Assembly: GCF_029846235.1 (NCBI RefSeq) | Contig: NZ_JARVWP010000015.1 | Coordinates: forward strand, 123,716-187,715 | DNA length: 64,000 bases | From: Bradyrhizobium sp. CER78 | GTDB lineage: Bacteria; Pseudomonadota; Alphaproteobacteria; Rhizobiales; Xanthobacteraceae | Reading direction: 5' to 3' | Part shown: piece after piece, positions 1 to 7,916 of the stretch | Position numbering within the stretch: position 1 is the first letter of the stretch | Layout of the letters: every line of letters starts with the position of its first letter | The notes under the pieces: model-generated | Databases searched by the model: none | Seen by the model: only the letters and a program-made list of their open reading frames with translations | What the model was told of the DNA's origin: nothing | Position numbers and translations under genes: made by a program

Positions 1-4
1 CGCC

Positions 5-532
5 ATGACCGTCGAAGACTACAAGTCCGCCGTCACCAGCTCTGCCGTGCTGGAGCGGCTCGAGCCATTTGATCCCCGTATCGTCGGAACGCTGCCGCTC
101 GGCCTTGCTGTGTCCGGCAGCGACATCGATATCGTCTGCCATGTGCTCGACCCGAACGCCTTCACAGACATCGTTTGGAAGCATTACCGATCGGCTGATG
201 ATTTCGTGCTCTACCGATGGACCTCGGGAACGCGGCCGGCGATTGCCCACTTTGTCTGGGATGGCTGGCCGTTCGAGCTGTTCGGCGACCAGCGTCCGGT
301 CGAGCAGCAGCGGGGCTGGATCCATTTCGAGGTCGAGCGGCGGCTGCTCGCGCTTGACGACGGACGACTGCGGCGAGCCGTCGGAACCTTAAGGGCAGGC
401 GGCCTCAAGACCGAGCCTGCGTTCGCTGCCGTCCTCAGAATATCCGGCGATCCCTATCAGGGATTGCTCGAGCTTGCGGTCGAAACGGACGCCGGGTTAC
501 GCGCCCGGCTTGCGGCGTGCGATCCCGGCTGA
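5..532 (+). CDS. DUF4269 family protein (nucleotidyltransferase-like)
   Basis: A 175-residue protein that matches the DUF4269 pattern. The block from about residue 20 to 46 reads LEPFDPRIVGTLPLGLAVSG followed by SDIDIV, which is the G...GSD-x-D type signature of the nucleotidyltransferase superfamily. The family is uncharacterised, so no substrate can be named. The ATG lies five bases into the window, so an upstream start cannot be excluded, but the length agrees with family members as I know them. It converges with the PepSY gene on the other strand; the two stops are about 18 bases apart. Confidence 0.85.
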   Translation: MTVEDYKSAVTSSAVLERLEPFDPRIVGTLPLGLAVSGSDIDIVCHVLDPNAFTDIVWKHYRSADDFVLYRWTSGTRPAIAHFVWDGWPFELFGDQRPVEQQRGWIHFEVERRLLALDDGRLRRAVGTLRAGGLKTEPAFAAVLRISGDPYQGLLELAVETDAGLRARLAACDPG

Positions 533-549
533 TCGCCGGCTCCTGAAGC

Positions 550-1767
550 TCACTCGCCCGGCACGAGGTGCGCGACGGGCGGCCGCGCAAGGCGCCGGTG
601 CCGGCGGCGGGACAGATAGAGCAGCAGGCCGGTCACGGCGAATAGTGGCATCATAGCCGCGGCCAGCATGAAGGCGAGCTTGCCGGGCCAACCCAGGATG
701 GCGCCGCGGTGGATGTCGAGCACGCCGGCAAGGACGCGCTCGCCGAACGTCTTGTCCGCGTAGCGGTCCGACGAGATCACGCGTCCGGTGACGGCGTCGA
801 TGCGGAATTCGTCACGCACGCTCTCGAGCGTCGAATCCCGCGACCAGGACCGCACGCGCACAGCCGTGCCCGTGCCGGCCGGCAGGGTCAGGAGAGCCCT
901 ACCGTAATCGTTGTTCTCCTGCTGCAGGAACGCTGACCAGACGTGATCGAACACGAGCGGTTTTGCCTCGGTCTTCGCTTCCGCCCTTGCTTCACTCTTG
1001 TTATCGGCAGCCGCTGCGCCGCGCGCTGGTTTGGGCTGCATCGCCGCGGCGGCGGTCTGCGGGCGCGCCAGCAGCCAGTTGGCGCCGGCCTTGTACCATT
1101 CGAACGAATACCACAGGCCGGTCAGCGTCATCACCAGATAGACCGGCAGCACCCAGGTGCCGATCACCGCATGCAGCGAGCGGTGCAGGCCGCGCCCGCG
1201 CAGTCCGAGATTTGGCTTCAGCCACATCTTCACGCTGCGCGCGCGATGCGGCCAGCGCAGCACGAGGCCTGATATCAGCATCACGATCAGGCAGATCGCG
1301 GCTGTGCCAGTGATCTTGCGGCCCATGCCATTGCCGTCACCCGGCAGCAGCAGCAGCCAGCGATGTAGCTTGCGGACGGTGGCGAAAAAATCCTCGCCGC
1401 GCGGCGAGCCGAGCACGTGTCCGTCATAGGGATCGACATAGACCGAGGACGGCCGCGCACCACCTTCGCTGCGGGCGAAGCGGATATGCGCCGCGGCTGA
1501 TGGATCGCTGGACATGGTGACGGCGGAGACCTTGCCGAAATCGCCCGCCGCCTGAAGCCGCGCGACCAGTTCGTCGGGCGTGAGCCGTCGGGTGGCGCTG
1601 GCGTCGACACGCATCATCTGGCTGTTCAGGCTGGCCTCGATCTCGTCCTCGAAGGCCATCGTTGCGCCGGTGAGGCCGACCACGGCCCAGAGCAGCGCCA
1701 GCGCGAGGCCTGCGATGGAGTGGACCTGCAACAGCGCGGCCTTGATCGGGCGCCGGACATCACTCAT
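550..1767 (-). CDS. PepSY-associated transmembrane protein, iron-siderophore uptake
   Basis: A 405-residue inner-membrane protein of the PepSY-TM (PiuB/FegB-like) family, a group found beside siderophore receptors and thought to reduce or help release ferric iron at the inner membrane. One N-terminal helix (about 15-38) is followed by a periplasmic PepSY region, then helices near 150-172, 198-222 and a C-terminal one near 365-388. Conserved histidines stand in QVHS, KLHRW, GLHRSLH and DIHRG, as in family members proposed to bind heme. A stretch near 240-265 is rich in Ala, Lys and Glu. The start overlaps the end of the upstream binding-protein gene by eight bases, so it is the last gene of the iron operon. 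Confidence 0.88.
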   Translation of the reverse strand: MSDVRRPIKAALLQVHSIAGLALALLWAVVGLTGATMAFEDEIEASLNSQMMRVDASATRRLTPDELVARLQAAGDFGKVSAVTMSSDPSAAAHIRFARSEGGARPSSVYVDPYDGHVLGSPRGEDFFATVRKLHRWLLLLPGDGNGMGRKITGTAAICLIVMLISGLVLRWPHRARSVKMWLKPNLGLRGRGLHRSLHAVIGTWVLPVYLVMTLTGLWYSFEWYKAGANWLLARPQTAAAAMQPKPARGAAAADNKSEARAEAKTEAKPLVFDHVWSAFLQQENNDYGRALLTLPAGTGTAVRVRSWSRDSTLESVRDEFRIDAVTGRVISSDRYADKTFGERVLAGVLDIHRGAILGWPGKLAFMLAAAMMPLFAVTGLLLYLSRRRHRRLARPPVAHLVPGE

Positions 1768-2785
1768 CGAATCCGACCTTTCGGATCAGCGCGACTGCGG
1801 CGGCTTGATGCGCGGCGATCTCGTCGACAGGCAGCGCATCGACGGGGAACGATCCGATCCCGTCGACGATCCGAGGCCGCTTTGTGGTTGCCAGCACGGG
1901 ATATTCCAGCTCGGCAGTGGAGAAGATGGTCTGGGCCTCGGGCGTGACGAGGAATTCGAGGAAGGCGCGCGCAGCGGCCCGATGCGGTGCGTGCCGGGCA
2001 ATTGCCGCGCCGGTCAGATTGACGTGGCTGCCGCCACCGGTGAACGCGGTCGGCACGGCCTTCACGGCGTCGGCCCACGCGCGCCAATCATTGCCTTCGC
2101 GGCCGTCGCGAAGCTGCGCGAGCGCGACCGTGTTGCCGATCCCGATCTCGCAGCGTCCCTCCGCGATCTCGCGGACCACATCGTTGTCCTTGCCGGCCGG
2201 CTTGTGGGCGAGATTGGCCTTCAGCCCGGCGAGCCAGCTCTCCGTTGCATCCGCTCCATGATGCGCGAGGAAGGCCGCGATCAGCGCGACATTGTTCTGG
2301 TGCGTGGCCGGCCGCATGCACAGCTTGCCGCGCCATTTGGGATCGGCGAGCTCCTCATAGGTGATCGCGGCGAGGGGGCTGCCGTTGCGCGTGAAGACCA
2401 CACGTGGACGGACGGCAAGTGCGATCCATTGACTATTGTCACCGCGCAGGTTCGCCGGCACCGTCCGGTCAAGCACCGCAGATGCGATCGATTGCGTCAG
2501 CCCGCGCGCGGCAAGCTGCATTGTCTTGTCGAGACCGATGGTGAGCAAGACGTCCGCGGGTGAACTGTCGCCCTCAGACGTCAGGCGCTTGACTAGGCTG
2601 TCTTCGATGAAGACGGTGTTGACCTTGGTGCCGCTCGCAGCCGTGAACGCCGTGATGACGGGCGCGACCAGATTGGCTTCCCGGGTCGAGTAAAGCGTGA
2701 GTTCGTCGGCGTGTACCGTCGTACAGGCGACCGCGGTCGCGGTCAGGACGGCCAGCAGCCTGATCGCTGTCAGCACGGTGGCCAT
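1760..2785 (-). CDS. Periplasmic Fe3+-type ABC substrate-binding protein
   Basis: A 341-residue secreted protein with an N-terminal signal peptide ending near HADE. After it comes LTLYSTREANLVAPVI, the start typical of the FutA/FbpA/AfuA ferric-iron-binding group of type II periplasmic proteins. It would bind Fe3+ or a ferric chelate in the periplasm. It starts one base after the stop of the TonB receptor and overlaps the PepSY gene, so the three genes are surely co-transcribed. No ABC permease or ATPase lies nearby, so its membrane partner is elsewhere or it hands iron to the PepSY protein. The exact ligand is inferred from family and context only. Confidence 0.85.
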   Translation of the reverse strand: MATVLTAIRLLAVLTATAVACTTVHADELTLYSTREANLVAPVITAFTAASGTKVNTVFIEDSLVKRLTSEGDSSPADVLLTIGLDKTMQLAARGLTQSIASAVLDRTVPANLRGDNSQWIALAVRPRVVFTRNGSPLAAITYEELADPKWRGKLCMRPATHQNNVALIAAFLAHHGADATESWLAGLKANLAHKPAGKDNDVVREIAEGRCEIGIGNTVALAQLRDGREGNDWRAWADAVKAVPTAFTGGGSHVNLTGAAIARHAPHRAAARAFLEFLVTPEAQTIFSTAELEYPVLATTKRPRIVDGIGSFPVDALPVDEIAAHQAAAVALIRKVGFDE

Positions 2786-2786
2786 G

Positions 2787-5120
2787 CTAGAATTTCACCG
2801 TCGCCGAGAGCGAGAAGCGCCGCGCATCGCCCATCGCCACCGTCAGGATGTTATTGGCGGACGGATAGTAGACGGTGTCGAACAGGTTCTTGACGTTGAA
2901 CTGGTAGATCACCGGGAAGGTCTGGACCTTGGTCTCGTAGGTCGCAAACACATCCGCGACCGTATAGGACGGCAGCACGAAGCTGTTCGCCGCGTCGCCG
3001 GGCCGGTCGCCGACATAGCGCGCGCCGCCGCCGAGACGCAGCCGGCCGGGCAGGGTGGCGCCGAAATCGTAGACCAGATAGAGCGAGGCAGTGTTGAGCG
3101 CCACGTTTTGCAGGGCGTTGCCGGCGAGCGTCGGATCCTCGGTGACGCGCGCATCGGTATAGCCGTAGCTTCCGATCATGCTCCAGCTATCAGTCAGCCT
3201 GCCGGTGACATCGAGCTCGACGCCGCGCGAGCGAACCTTGCCGGCGGTGCGGTATTCGACGATGGCGGTTGCAGGGTTGAGCTGCGAGACCAGCACGTTC
3301 TTCTTCTCGATGTCGTAGAGCGCAAGCGTGCCGGAGAGCCGCTTGTTGAAGTCGAACTTGACACCGGTCTCCCACTGGGTGCCCTCTTCGGGAGCGATGT
3401 TGGAGCCGATCACGACGCCGCCGGTGAGCGGCGCAATGGTCGAGGTCGGCTTCAGCGACTGCGTGTAGCTCGCATAGAGCGAGACCTGGTCGGTGAGCTT
3501 GAGAATGGCGCCGCCGAGCGGCAGCGCCTTGTCCGCCGACACGTTGGTGTTGGTGATGAACGGCCGGCCCCTGCCGGCGATCTGGTCGTAGTCCATGTAA
3601 CGCACGCCGCCGACCAGCGCGAAGCGCTCGGTCAGATGCAGCGTGTCCTGGAAGAACAGCGACCACTGGCCGAGCTTGTCGGTCTGGGCGCTGTCGCTGG
3701 CCGACACCATGGTGCCCGGCGTGATCAGCCCATAGACCGGATTGTAGAAGTTGAAGCTCGGCGTCGCCTGCCGGATCAGATTGTCGCGGTAGATCGTGCG
3801 GTACTGGCCGTCGCCGCCGAACAGCACCTCGTTGCGGAACCCGCCGAGCCAGACATTGCCCTGCAGATAGGACGTGCCGTAGCTGGCGTTGCTGAGCGAA
3901 CCCTGCGTGCCGTCATTGCTGCGGGTCTCGACGCCGGTCTTGCTGTTGATACCGGTGATGCGGAGCTGGTTGGCGCTGAAGGTCTCGGTGTTGTAGCTGT
4001 AGGCCGCGAACAGATTCCAGTCCTGGTTCAGCCGGCGCTCGACCGAGGCCTGCATCAGGTCGGAGGTTCCCCACATGTTGTTGAAGGGCTCGTCGAGCCG
4101 GCGTGTCGCGGGGATCGCCAGCGGCGCCTTGGTCACGGCATCGAACGCGGTGCCGCGGTCGAACGGCGCGATGAATTCGCGGTGCTCGTAGTTGAGCTGG
4201 ACGGTGGTGCCGTCGCCGTACCAGGCCAGTGACGGTGCGACCAGCATCTCGCGATGGCGTCCGAAATTGCGCCAGTAGTCCTCGCTCACGCCATAACCGA
4301 TGAAGCGATAGGCGAGGCCGCCATTGCCGATCGGGCCGGTGATGTCGAAGGTGCCGTCGGCGCCGCTCTTGTTGTTGGCGTAGGTCGAGCCGAGCAAGGT
4401 CACCGAGCCGTGCTGATAGAGCTCGGGGCGCTTGCTGATCGTGTTGACGATGCCGCCGGGATCCATGATGCCGTAGAGCAGCGAGGCCGGGCCCTTCAGC
4501 ACCTCGACGCTTTCGACCTCAGCGTTGAGGCTGCGGCCCTGCACCAGCGGCATGCCGTTGCGCATGATCGAGCCGTCACGATTGTCGCCGAAGCCGCGGC
4601 GCATCACGGCATCCTGGGTGCCGGCCAGCGTGTTGCCCTGGGTGACGCCGCTGACATTGGCCAGTGCGTCGTCGAGGTTGCGCGGCAGCTGATCCCTGAG
4701 CACCTGCTCCGGCACGACGTTGACCGTCTGCGCGGTGTCGAGCGGCGAGGCGCCGCTGCGCAAGGTGGTCGAGCTCGGCATCGCGCGATAGCCGAGCTTG
4801 GCTTCGTTCAGCGCGGCGGCGCTAGCTGCCGCGCGCTCCGACGCGGTCGGTGGCGCCGGCTGGGCATCCCGGCTGCGCTGCCGCGCCGCGGCCTGAGTTC
4901 GTTGTGCCGGCTTCGCCGAACTGGCTGCAGGCTTGCGCTTCTGCGTCGGGTGCTCGACCGTGACCGGCGGCAAGGCGACGCTCGATTGGGCGCTTGCCGG
5001 TGTTATTGCGGAGGAGACGTCGGCGAGCAGGAACGCTGCGCCGATCAGCAGGTGGGGGCGGCCCTTGTCGGCGGCAATTCGACGGTCGCCGACAACCCGG
5101 CGATCAGCATTCACAGGCAC
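2787..5120 (-). CDS. TonB-dependent siderophore receptor
   Basis: A 777-residue outer-membrane receptor. The N-terminus has a signal peptide ending near ASAQS and then SVALPPVTVE, a TonB-box-like segment. A low-complexity Ala/Arg/Gln linker follows (about 58-100), then the plug domain (DTAQTVNVVPEQVLRDQL, with RRGFGDNRDG and VEVLKGPASLLYG) to about residue 230. The rest is a beta-barrel that ends in the usual terminal phenylalanine (ATVKF). Siderophore type, perhaps hydroxamate as for FegA, is inference. The start is a GTG; a second in-frame GTG lies two codons later, so the first residues are uncertain. No FecA-type N-terminal signalling domain and no FecI/FecR genes are present. Confidence 0.92.
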   Translation of the reverse strand: MPVNADRRVVGDRRIAADKGRPHLLIGAAFLLADVSSAITPASAQSSVALPPVTVEHPTQKRKPAASSAKPAQRTQAAARQRSRDAQPAPPTASERAAASAAALNEAKLGYRAMPSSTTLRSGASPLDTAQTVNVVPEQVLRDQLPRNLDDALANVSGVTQGNTLAGTQDAVMRRGFGDNRDGSIMRNGMPLVQGRSLNAEVESVEVLKGPASLLYGIMDPGGIVNTISKRPELYQHGSVTLLGSTYANNKSGADGTFDITGPIGNGGLAYRFIGYGVSEDYWRNFGRHREMLVAPSLAWYGDGTTVQLNYEHREFIAPFDRGTAFDAVTKAPLAIPATRRLDEPFNNMWGTSDLMQASVERRLNQDWNLFAAYSYNTETFSANQLRITGINSKTGVETRSNDGTQGSLSNASYGTSYLQGNVWLGGFRNEVLFGGDGQYRTIYRDNLIRQATPSFNFYNPVYGLITPGTMVSASDSAQTDKLGQWSLFFQDTLHLTERFALVGGVRYMDYDQIAGRGRPFITNTNVSADKALPLGGAILKLTDQVSLYASYTQSLKPTSTIAPLTGGVVIGSNIAPEEGTQWETGVKFDFNKRLSGTLALYDIEKKNVLVSQLNPATAIVEYRTAGKVRSRGVELDVTGRLTDSWSMIGSYGYTDARVTEDPTLAGNALQNVALNTASLYLVYDFGATLPGRLRLGGGARYVGDRPGDAANSFVLPSYTVADVFATYETKVQTFPVIYQFNVKNLFDTVYYPSANNILTVAMGDARRFSLSATVKF

Positions 5121-5198
5121 TCTTGGACTTCCGATTCACGCGAACTCATTCACGCCGCGCCTCTAGCAGCCGGCGCGCGCGAAAAGAACCGGAGCAGA

Positions 5199-5239
5199 CT
5201 TGAATCCCTCTAACCGGACTGGATTTGAATCGTTCTAAG
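5199..5239 (-). promoter_or_regulatory. Tandem iron-box-like elements upstream of the receptor operon
   Basis: Two related 16-base sites occur 25 bases apart: CTTGAATCCCTCTAAC (5199-5214) and TTTGAATCGTTCTAAG (5224-5239). On the minus strand the second reads TTAGAA-CGA-TTCAAA, an interrupted palindrome close to the iron control element bound by Irr in bradyrhizobia. They lie about 80-120 bases before the receptor start, the expected place. The regulator assignment is inferred from known ICE motifs and not shown. Confidence 0.55.
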
Positions 5240-5244
5240 ACACA

Positions 5245-5274
5245 GCGAGGCTCGCGCGTATGCGCGAGCCTCGC
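5245..5274 (-). terminator. Strong hairpin, probable terminator
   Basis: A perfect 13-base-pair stem (GCGAGGCTCGCGC and its complement) with a four-base loop GTAT. On the minus strand it is followed by TGTGTCTT, weakly T-rich. It lies between the small gene at 5385-5633 and the iron operon, so it may end the former and insulate the latter. Confidence 0.5.
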
Positions 5275-5384
5275 ACCGCATGGCTTGGTCGTTGCGTCAG
5301 CGCGTCAATTGGTCGCGCGATCCCGGAGGTCGCTATCCTGTCACGCCTCACGCGTAGGGTTCGCCGTAGGTCGCGCGATGTGTC

Positions 5385-5633
5385 TCACGACATCGCCAGG
5401 CTGACGGGCGCCGAGCCGACCACTCCGGTGCTGACGCCGTCGCGCGCCATCGATTCGATCGTGCCCCAGTTCTCGCGGAAGATGCGCGCCGCCTCGTTGG
5501 CGTTTTCCGCCTGGATCGTGAGACTGCACGCGCGTCTGGTGCCATTGCTGGCGAGCTGGAAGTGGAGAACATATCCAGACGATTCCGCACTCCGTGCGGC
5601 CAGCGGTGCCTGCTGCATGTAGGTTTTCCCCAT
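5385..5633 (-). CDS. Small hypothetical protein (82 residues)
   Basis: I do not recognise this protein. Starting at the ATG at 5633 it has 82 residues, is soluble, and contains CSLTIQAENANEAARIFREN, a pattern like short alpha/beta proteins that place amphipathic helices beside a strand. No signal peptide or membrane segment is visible. The ORF can be extended upstream to 5705, but the extension has no conserved look and the region before 5633 has no clear ribosome site. It stands alone between the iron operon and the thioesterase. Reality as a gene is likely but not certain. Confidence 0.55.
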   Translation of the reverse strand: MGKTYMQQAPLAARSAESSGYVLHFQLASNGTRRACSLTIQAENANEAARIFRENWGTIESMARDGVSTGVVGSAPVSLAMS

Positions 5634-5829
5634 AGTGTTCTTGTTGCGCCACCCGCGAACAGGATTTGACAGGGATGCGGCACCTTCGTGATTCAAAACC
5701 CGCAATCTGCGCGATTGTGCGTTTTTGTCTGGCGGTGTTGCCCGGATTCAACAGACGGTGGAACCAGCGCGGCGCATCGACAGCAACCCAGCCGCGATCA
5801 CGGCACGCGCTCAACTGTCGCGGCGTGGC

Positions 5830-6756
5830 TTACGCATCGCCGTCGGGATGCACCATCAGGGTTTCCTGGATCGATGTCGCGAGCATCGACCCATTGCGGT
5901 CATGGACGCGGGCGATCGACAACCCGCGGCCGCCATCGGCGCACGGGCTCTCGGTGTCGACATGCATCCAGGCGTCGGGCGAAAACGCACGATGAAACCA
6001 GATGCAATGGTTGAGGCTCGACAGATAGAGCGGGGCGCGCGCCTGCAGGTCGCGGAGATGGCCGCCGACGCTGGAGAAGTTGAGCCACCAATCCGAGAGA
6101 TAGGCGAACACGGCAGCCTGGGCGCGGGAACCCGTGGCGAGCGGCTGCCGGGATCTGATCCAGAAACGCAGGCGCGGTTCTGCCGTCGCGGCCGAGAGCT
6201 GCCGCTCGATCTCGGGAACGCGAAAATCCATGCTGGGTTTGATCAGCGGCGAGTAGGGACCGAGCGGCCGCAGCTGCGCCATCAGCGCGTCCGGGATCAT
6301 GCTCAGCTCGGGCAGGCTTTCGGGATCCTCTTGCGGAGCAAATGGCACTGCATGCTGCGGACCCGGCTGCGGCGCGCAGAATGTGGCCTGCGCGCTCAGG
6401 ACCGTTTGTTCGCCCTGCTGGCCTACGACATGGCGGGAGGAGAATCGCTTGCCGTCCTGGAGGACCCGAGCGTCGAAGGTGATGCGCCGGGCAGGATCGG
6501 CGCCGCGCAGGAACAAGAGCTGCAGCATCGCCGCCGGGCGATCCTCGGGCGCACTCAGCGTCGCGGCCATCATGGCCTGGCCAAGGATCTGGCCGCCGTA
6601 AGAGCGCCCGTTGAGATTTCCGTCGCCGAAGCGGCTGCGATAGCGCAGCGGGGCGATGGTCTCGAGCGAGACCAACGCCTCCGCTGCCCTGTCATCCCAT
6701 GGATCGCACGCGGTTTCGTTACCGTCCGCGATGCGGATGCCTTGCCCGTCCATCAC
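5830..6756 (-). CDS. TesB-like acyl-CoA thioesterase with substituted catalytic Asp
   Basis: A 308-residue double-hotdog protein of the acyl-CoA thioesterase II family, which hydrolyses acyl-CoA to free acid and CoA. The first hotdog has the GRSYGGQILGQAM motif (about 50-62); the second has LSSLNHCIWFHR (246-256) and ATSIQETLM (293-301). The catalytic Gln is present (Q297), but the position that is Asp in E. coli TesB (the DH before the WFH block) is Asn249 here, encoded by AAC. The start overlaps the preceding gene by four bases, so it is the last gene of a three-gene operon with a binding protein and an unknown protein. Activity may be weak or changed. Confidence 0.85.
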   Translation of the reverse strand: MMDGQGIRIADGNETACDPWDDRAAEALVSLETIAPLRYRSRFGDGNLNGRSYGGQILGQAMMAATLSAPEDRPAAMLQLLFLRGADPARRITFDARVLQDGKRFSSRHVVGQQGEQTVLSAQATFCAPQPGPQHAVPFAPQEDPESLPELSMIPDALMAQLRPLGPYSPLIKPSMDFRVPEIERQLSAATAEPRLRFWIRSRQPLATGSRAQAAVFAYLSDWWLNFSSVGGHLRDLQARAPLYLSSLNHCIWFHRAFSPDAWMHVDTESPCADGGRGLSIARVHDRNGSMLATSIQETLMVHPDGDA

Positions 6757-7868
6757 ATCGCCGGGAATTTCTGCGGTCCCGGGTAGCGCGGATAGCCGGC
6801 GGCGACGCCGTATTCACTGATGCCATATCCGGTCTCGTTGCCGCTTTCGAGCCGCACGACATGGTCCGACAGCGTGCGCGCGATGGCACGCGCTGTGGCA
6901 TCGTCGAGGTTCCAGATGTCGTGTGCGGCATGGTTCTCGCCGCGGTCGTCGCCATGGGTCCAGCCCTGCAACCCGCCATACATGCCGGCCTTGAGATAGA
7001 ACCGGGTCGGCAACCCCAGCATTCTGACGCGGCGCGGTTCGCCGCGATCGAAGCTGAAGGTGAAGTCGGCCGCAGCGATGGTCTGCCCGAGCGGATCGTC
7101 GGCCCACTCGATTGTGTGTTCGACCGCGGTGACCTCGCGATGCGACACCGATCCGTCGGCCTCGCGGCGGAACTCGGTGCCCGAGAGGTAATGCGGCTTG
7201 CCCGGCGTGCGCTCCTTGATGAAGATCGACAGCGCCGACGCCTCGAACTGGAACATCGACCAGGTCCAGAAGAAATTGCGATGGGTCGCAACCGGCGGCC
7301 GCGTCTCGTCGGTGCGCATCTCCGAGCGCAGACCCCAGGAGCGGTCGCGCTGTCCCCACCATTGTTCCGGCTCGATGTCGTAACGCTTGCCGTCGGCGAC
7401 GATCCAGCCGCGCCAGCGGCCGAATTGCGAGACGCGCGCGAGGTCCTCCTCGACGACGCCGTTGCGCTCGCGGAAATTCTGCTTCTCCTGCGCCGCGGGA
7501 AAGCTTGCCCTGAATTCGAGCGCGAAGCTGATGCCGGACGGGTTCTCGGCAAGCGACAGCCGGTGCAGGCTGTTGCCCTCGACGACCTCGATCCTGAGCC
7601 CGCCAACCTCGGTCTCCAGCGGACGCGTCCCAAGCCGCCGCGAGGCACGGAAATTGTGCTGGCGGCGGCCGATGGTGATGCCGGCAAAGCCGTCCATCAC
7701 GTTGCGGTTCGGGTAATAGCCGAGCCCGATATCGATCAGCAGCTCGCTGCCGTCGATCGGATGTGCGGTGTACCAGTAGCGCTCGGTGAACCTGATATCG
7801 CCGCCGCCTGCCTTGGCAAACGGCTGCGGCGTCTGGTGGCCGATGAGATCATCCTGGGCTGTCAGCAT
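6753..7868 (-). CDS. Uncharacterised protein, possibly AttH/CrtC-like (DUF7064/7065 type)
   Basis: A 371-residue soluble protein without signal peptide. I recognise it only as a type seen in lipid and steroid catabolic loci; it resembles the AttH/carotenoid-hydratase beta-barrel (lipocalin-like) group. Features are aromatic-rich strands such as RYWYTAHPIDGSELLIDIGL, the central EQWWGQRDRSWGLR block, and HRNFFWTWSMFQFE. The central block with W, Q, R and D is the best candidate for a ligand site. An AAGGA ribosome site stands eight bases before the ATG. It lies between a LIV-type binding protein and the thioesterase in one operon, which suggests handling of a hydrophobic CoA-linked substrate. 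No reaction can be assigned. Confidence 0.8.
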   Translation of the reverse strand: MLTAQDDLIGHQTPQPFAKAGGGDIRFTERYWYTAHPIDGSELLIDIGLGYYPNRNVMDGFAGITIGRRQHNFRASRRLGTRPLETEVGGLRIEVVEGNSLHRLSLAENPSGISFALEFRASFPAAQEKQNFRERNGVVEEDLARVSQFGRWRGWIVADGKRYDIEPEQWWGQRDRSWGLRSEMRTDETRPPVATHRNFFWTWSMFQFEASALSIFIKERTPGKPHYLSGTEFRREADGSVSHREVTAVEHTIEWADDPLGQTIAAADFTFSFDRGEPRRVRMLGLPTRFYLKAGMYGGLQGWTHGDDRGENHAAHDIWNLDDATARAIARTLSDHVVRLESGNETGYGISEYGVAAGYPRYPGPQKFPAM

Positions 7869-7916
7869 TGTTCTTGTCCTTGTGTTTGAGCCTCGGTCGT
7901 TCGATGCGCCGCGCGG

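Noticed and set aside
2697..4232. A 511-residue plus-strand ORF opposite the TonB receptor
   Set aside because: It is the antisense shadow of a clearly conserved receptor; the translation is Arg/Ala/Val-rich without domain motifs. Such ORFs are a result of high GC content.
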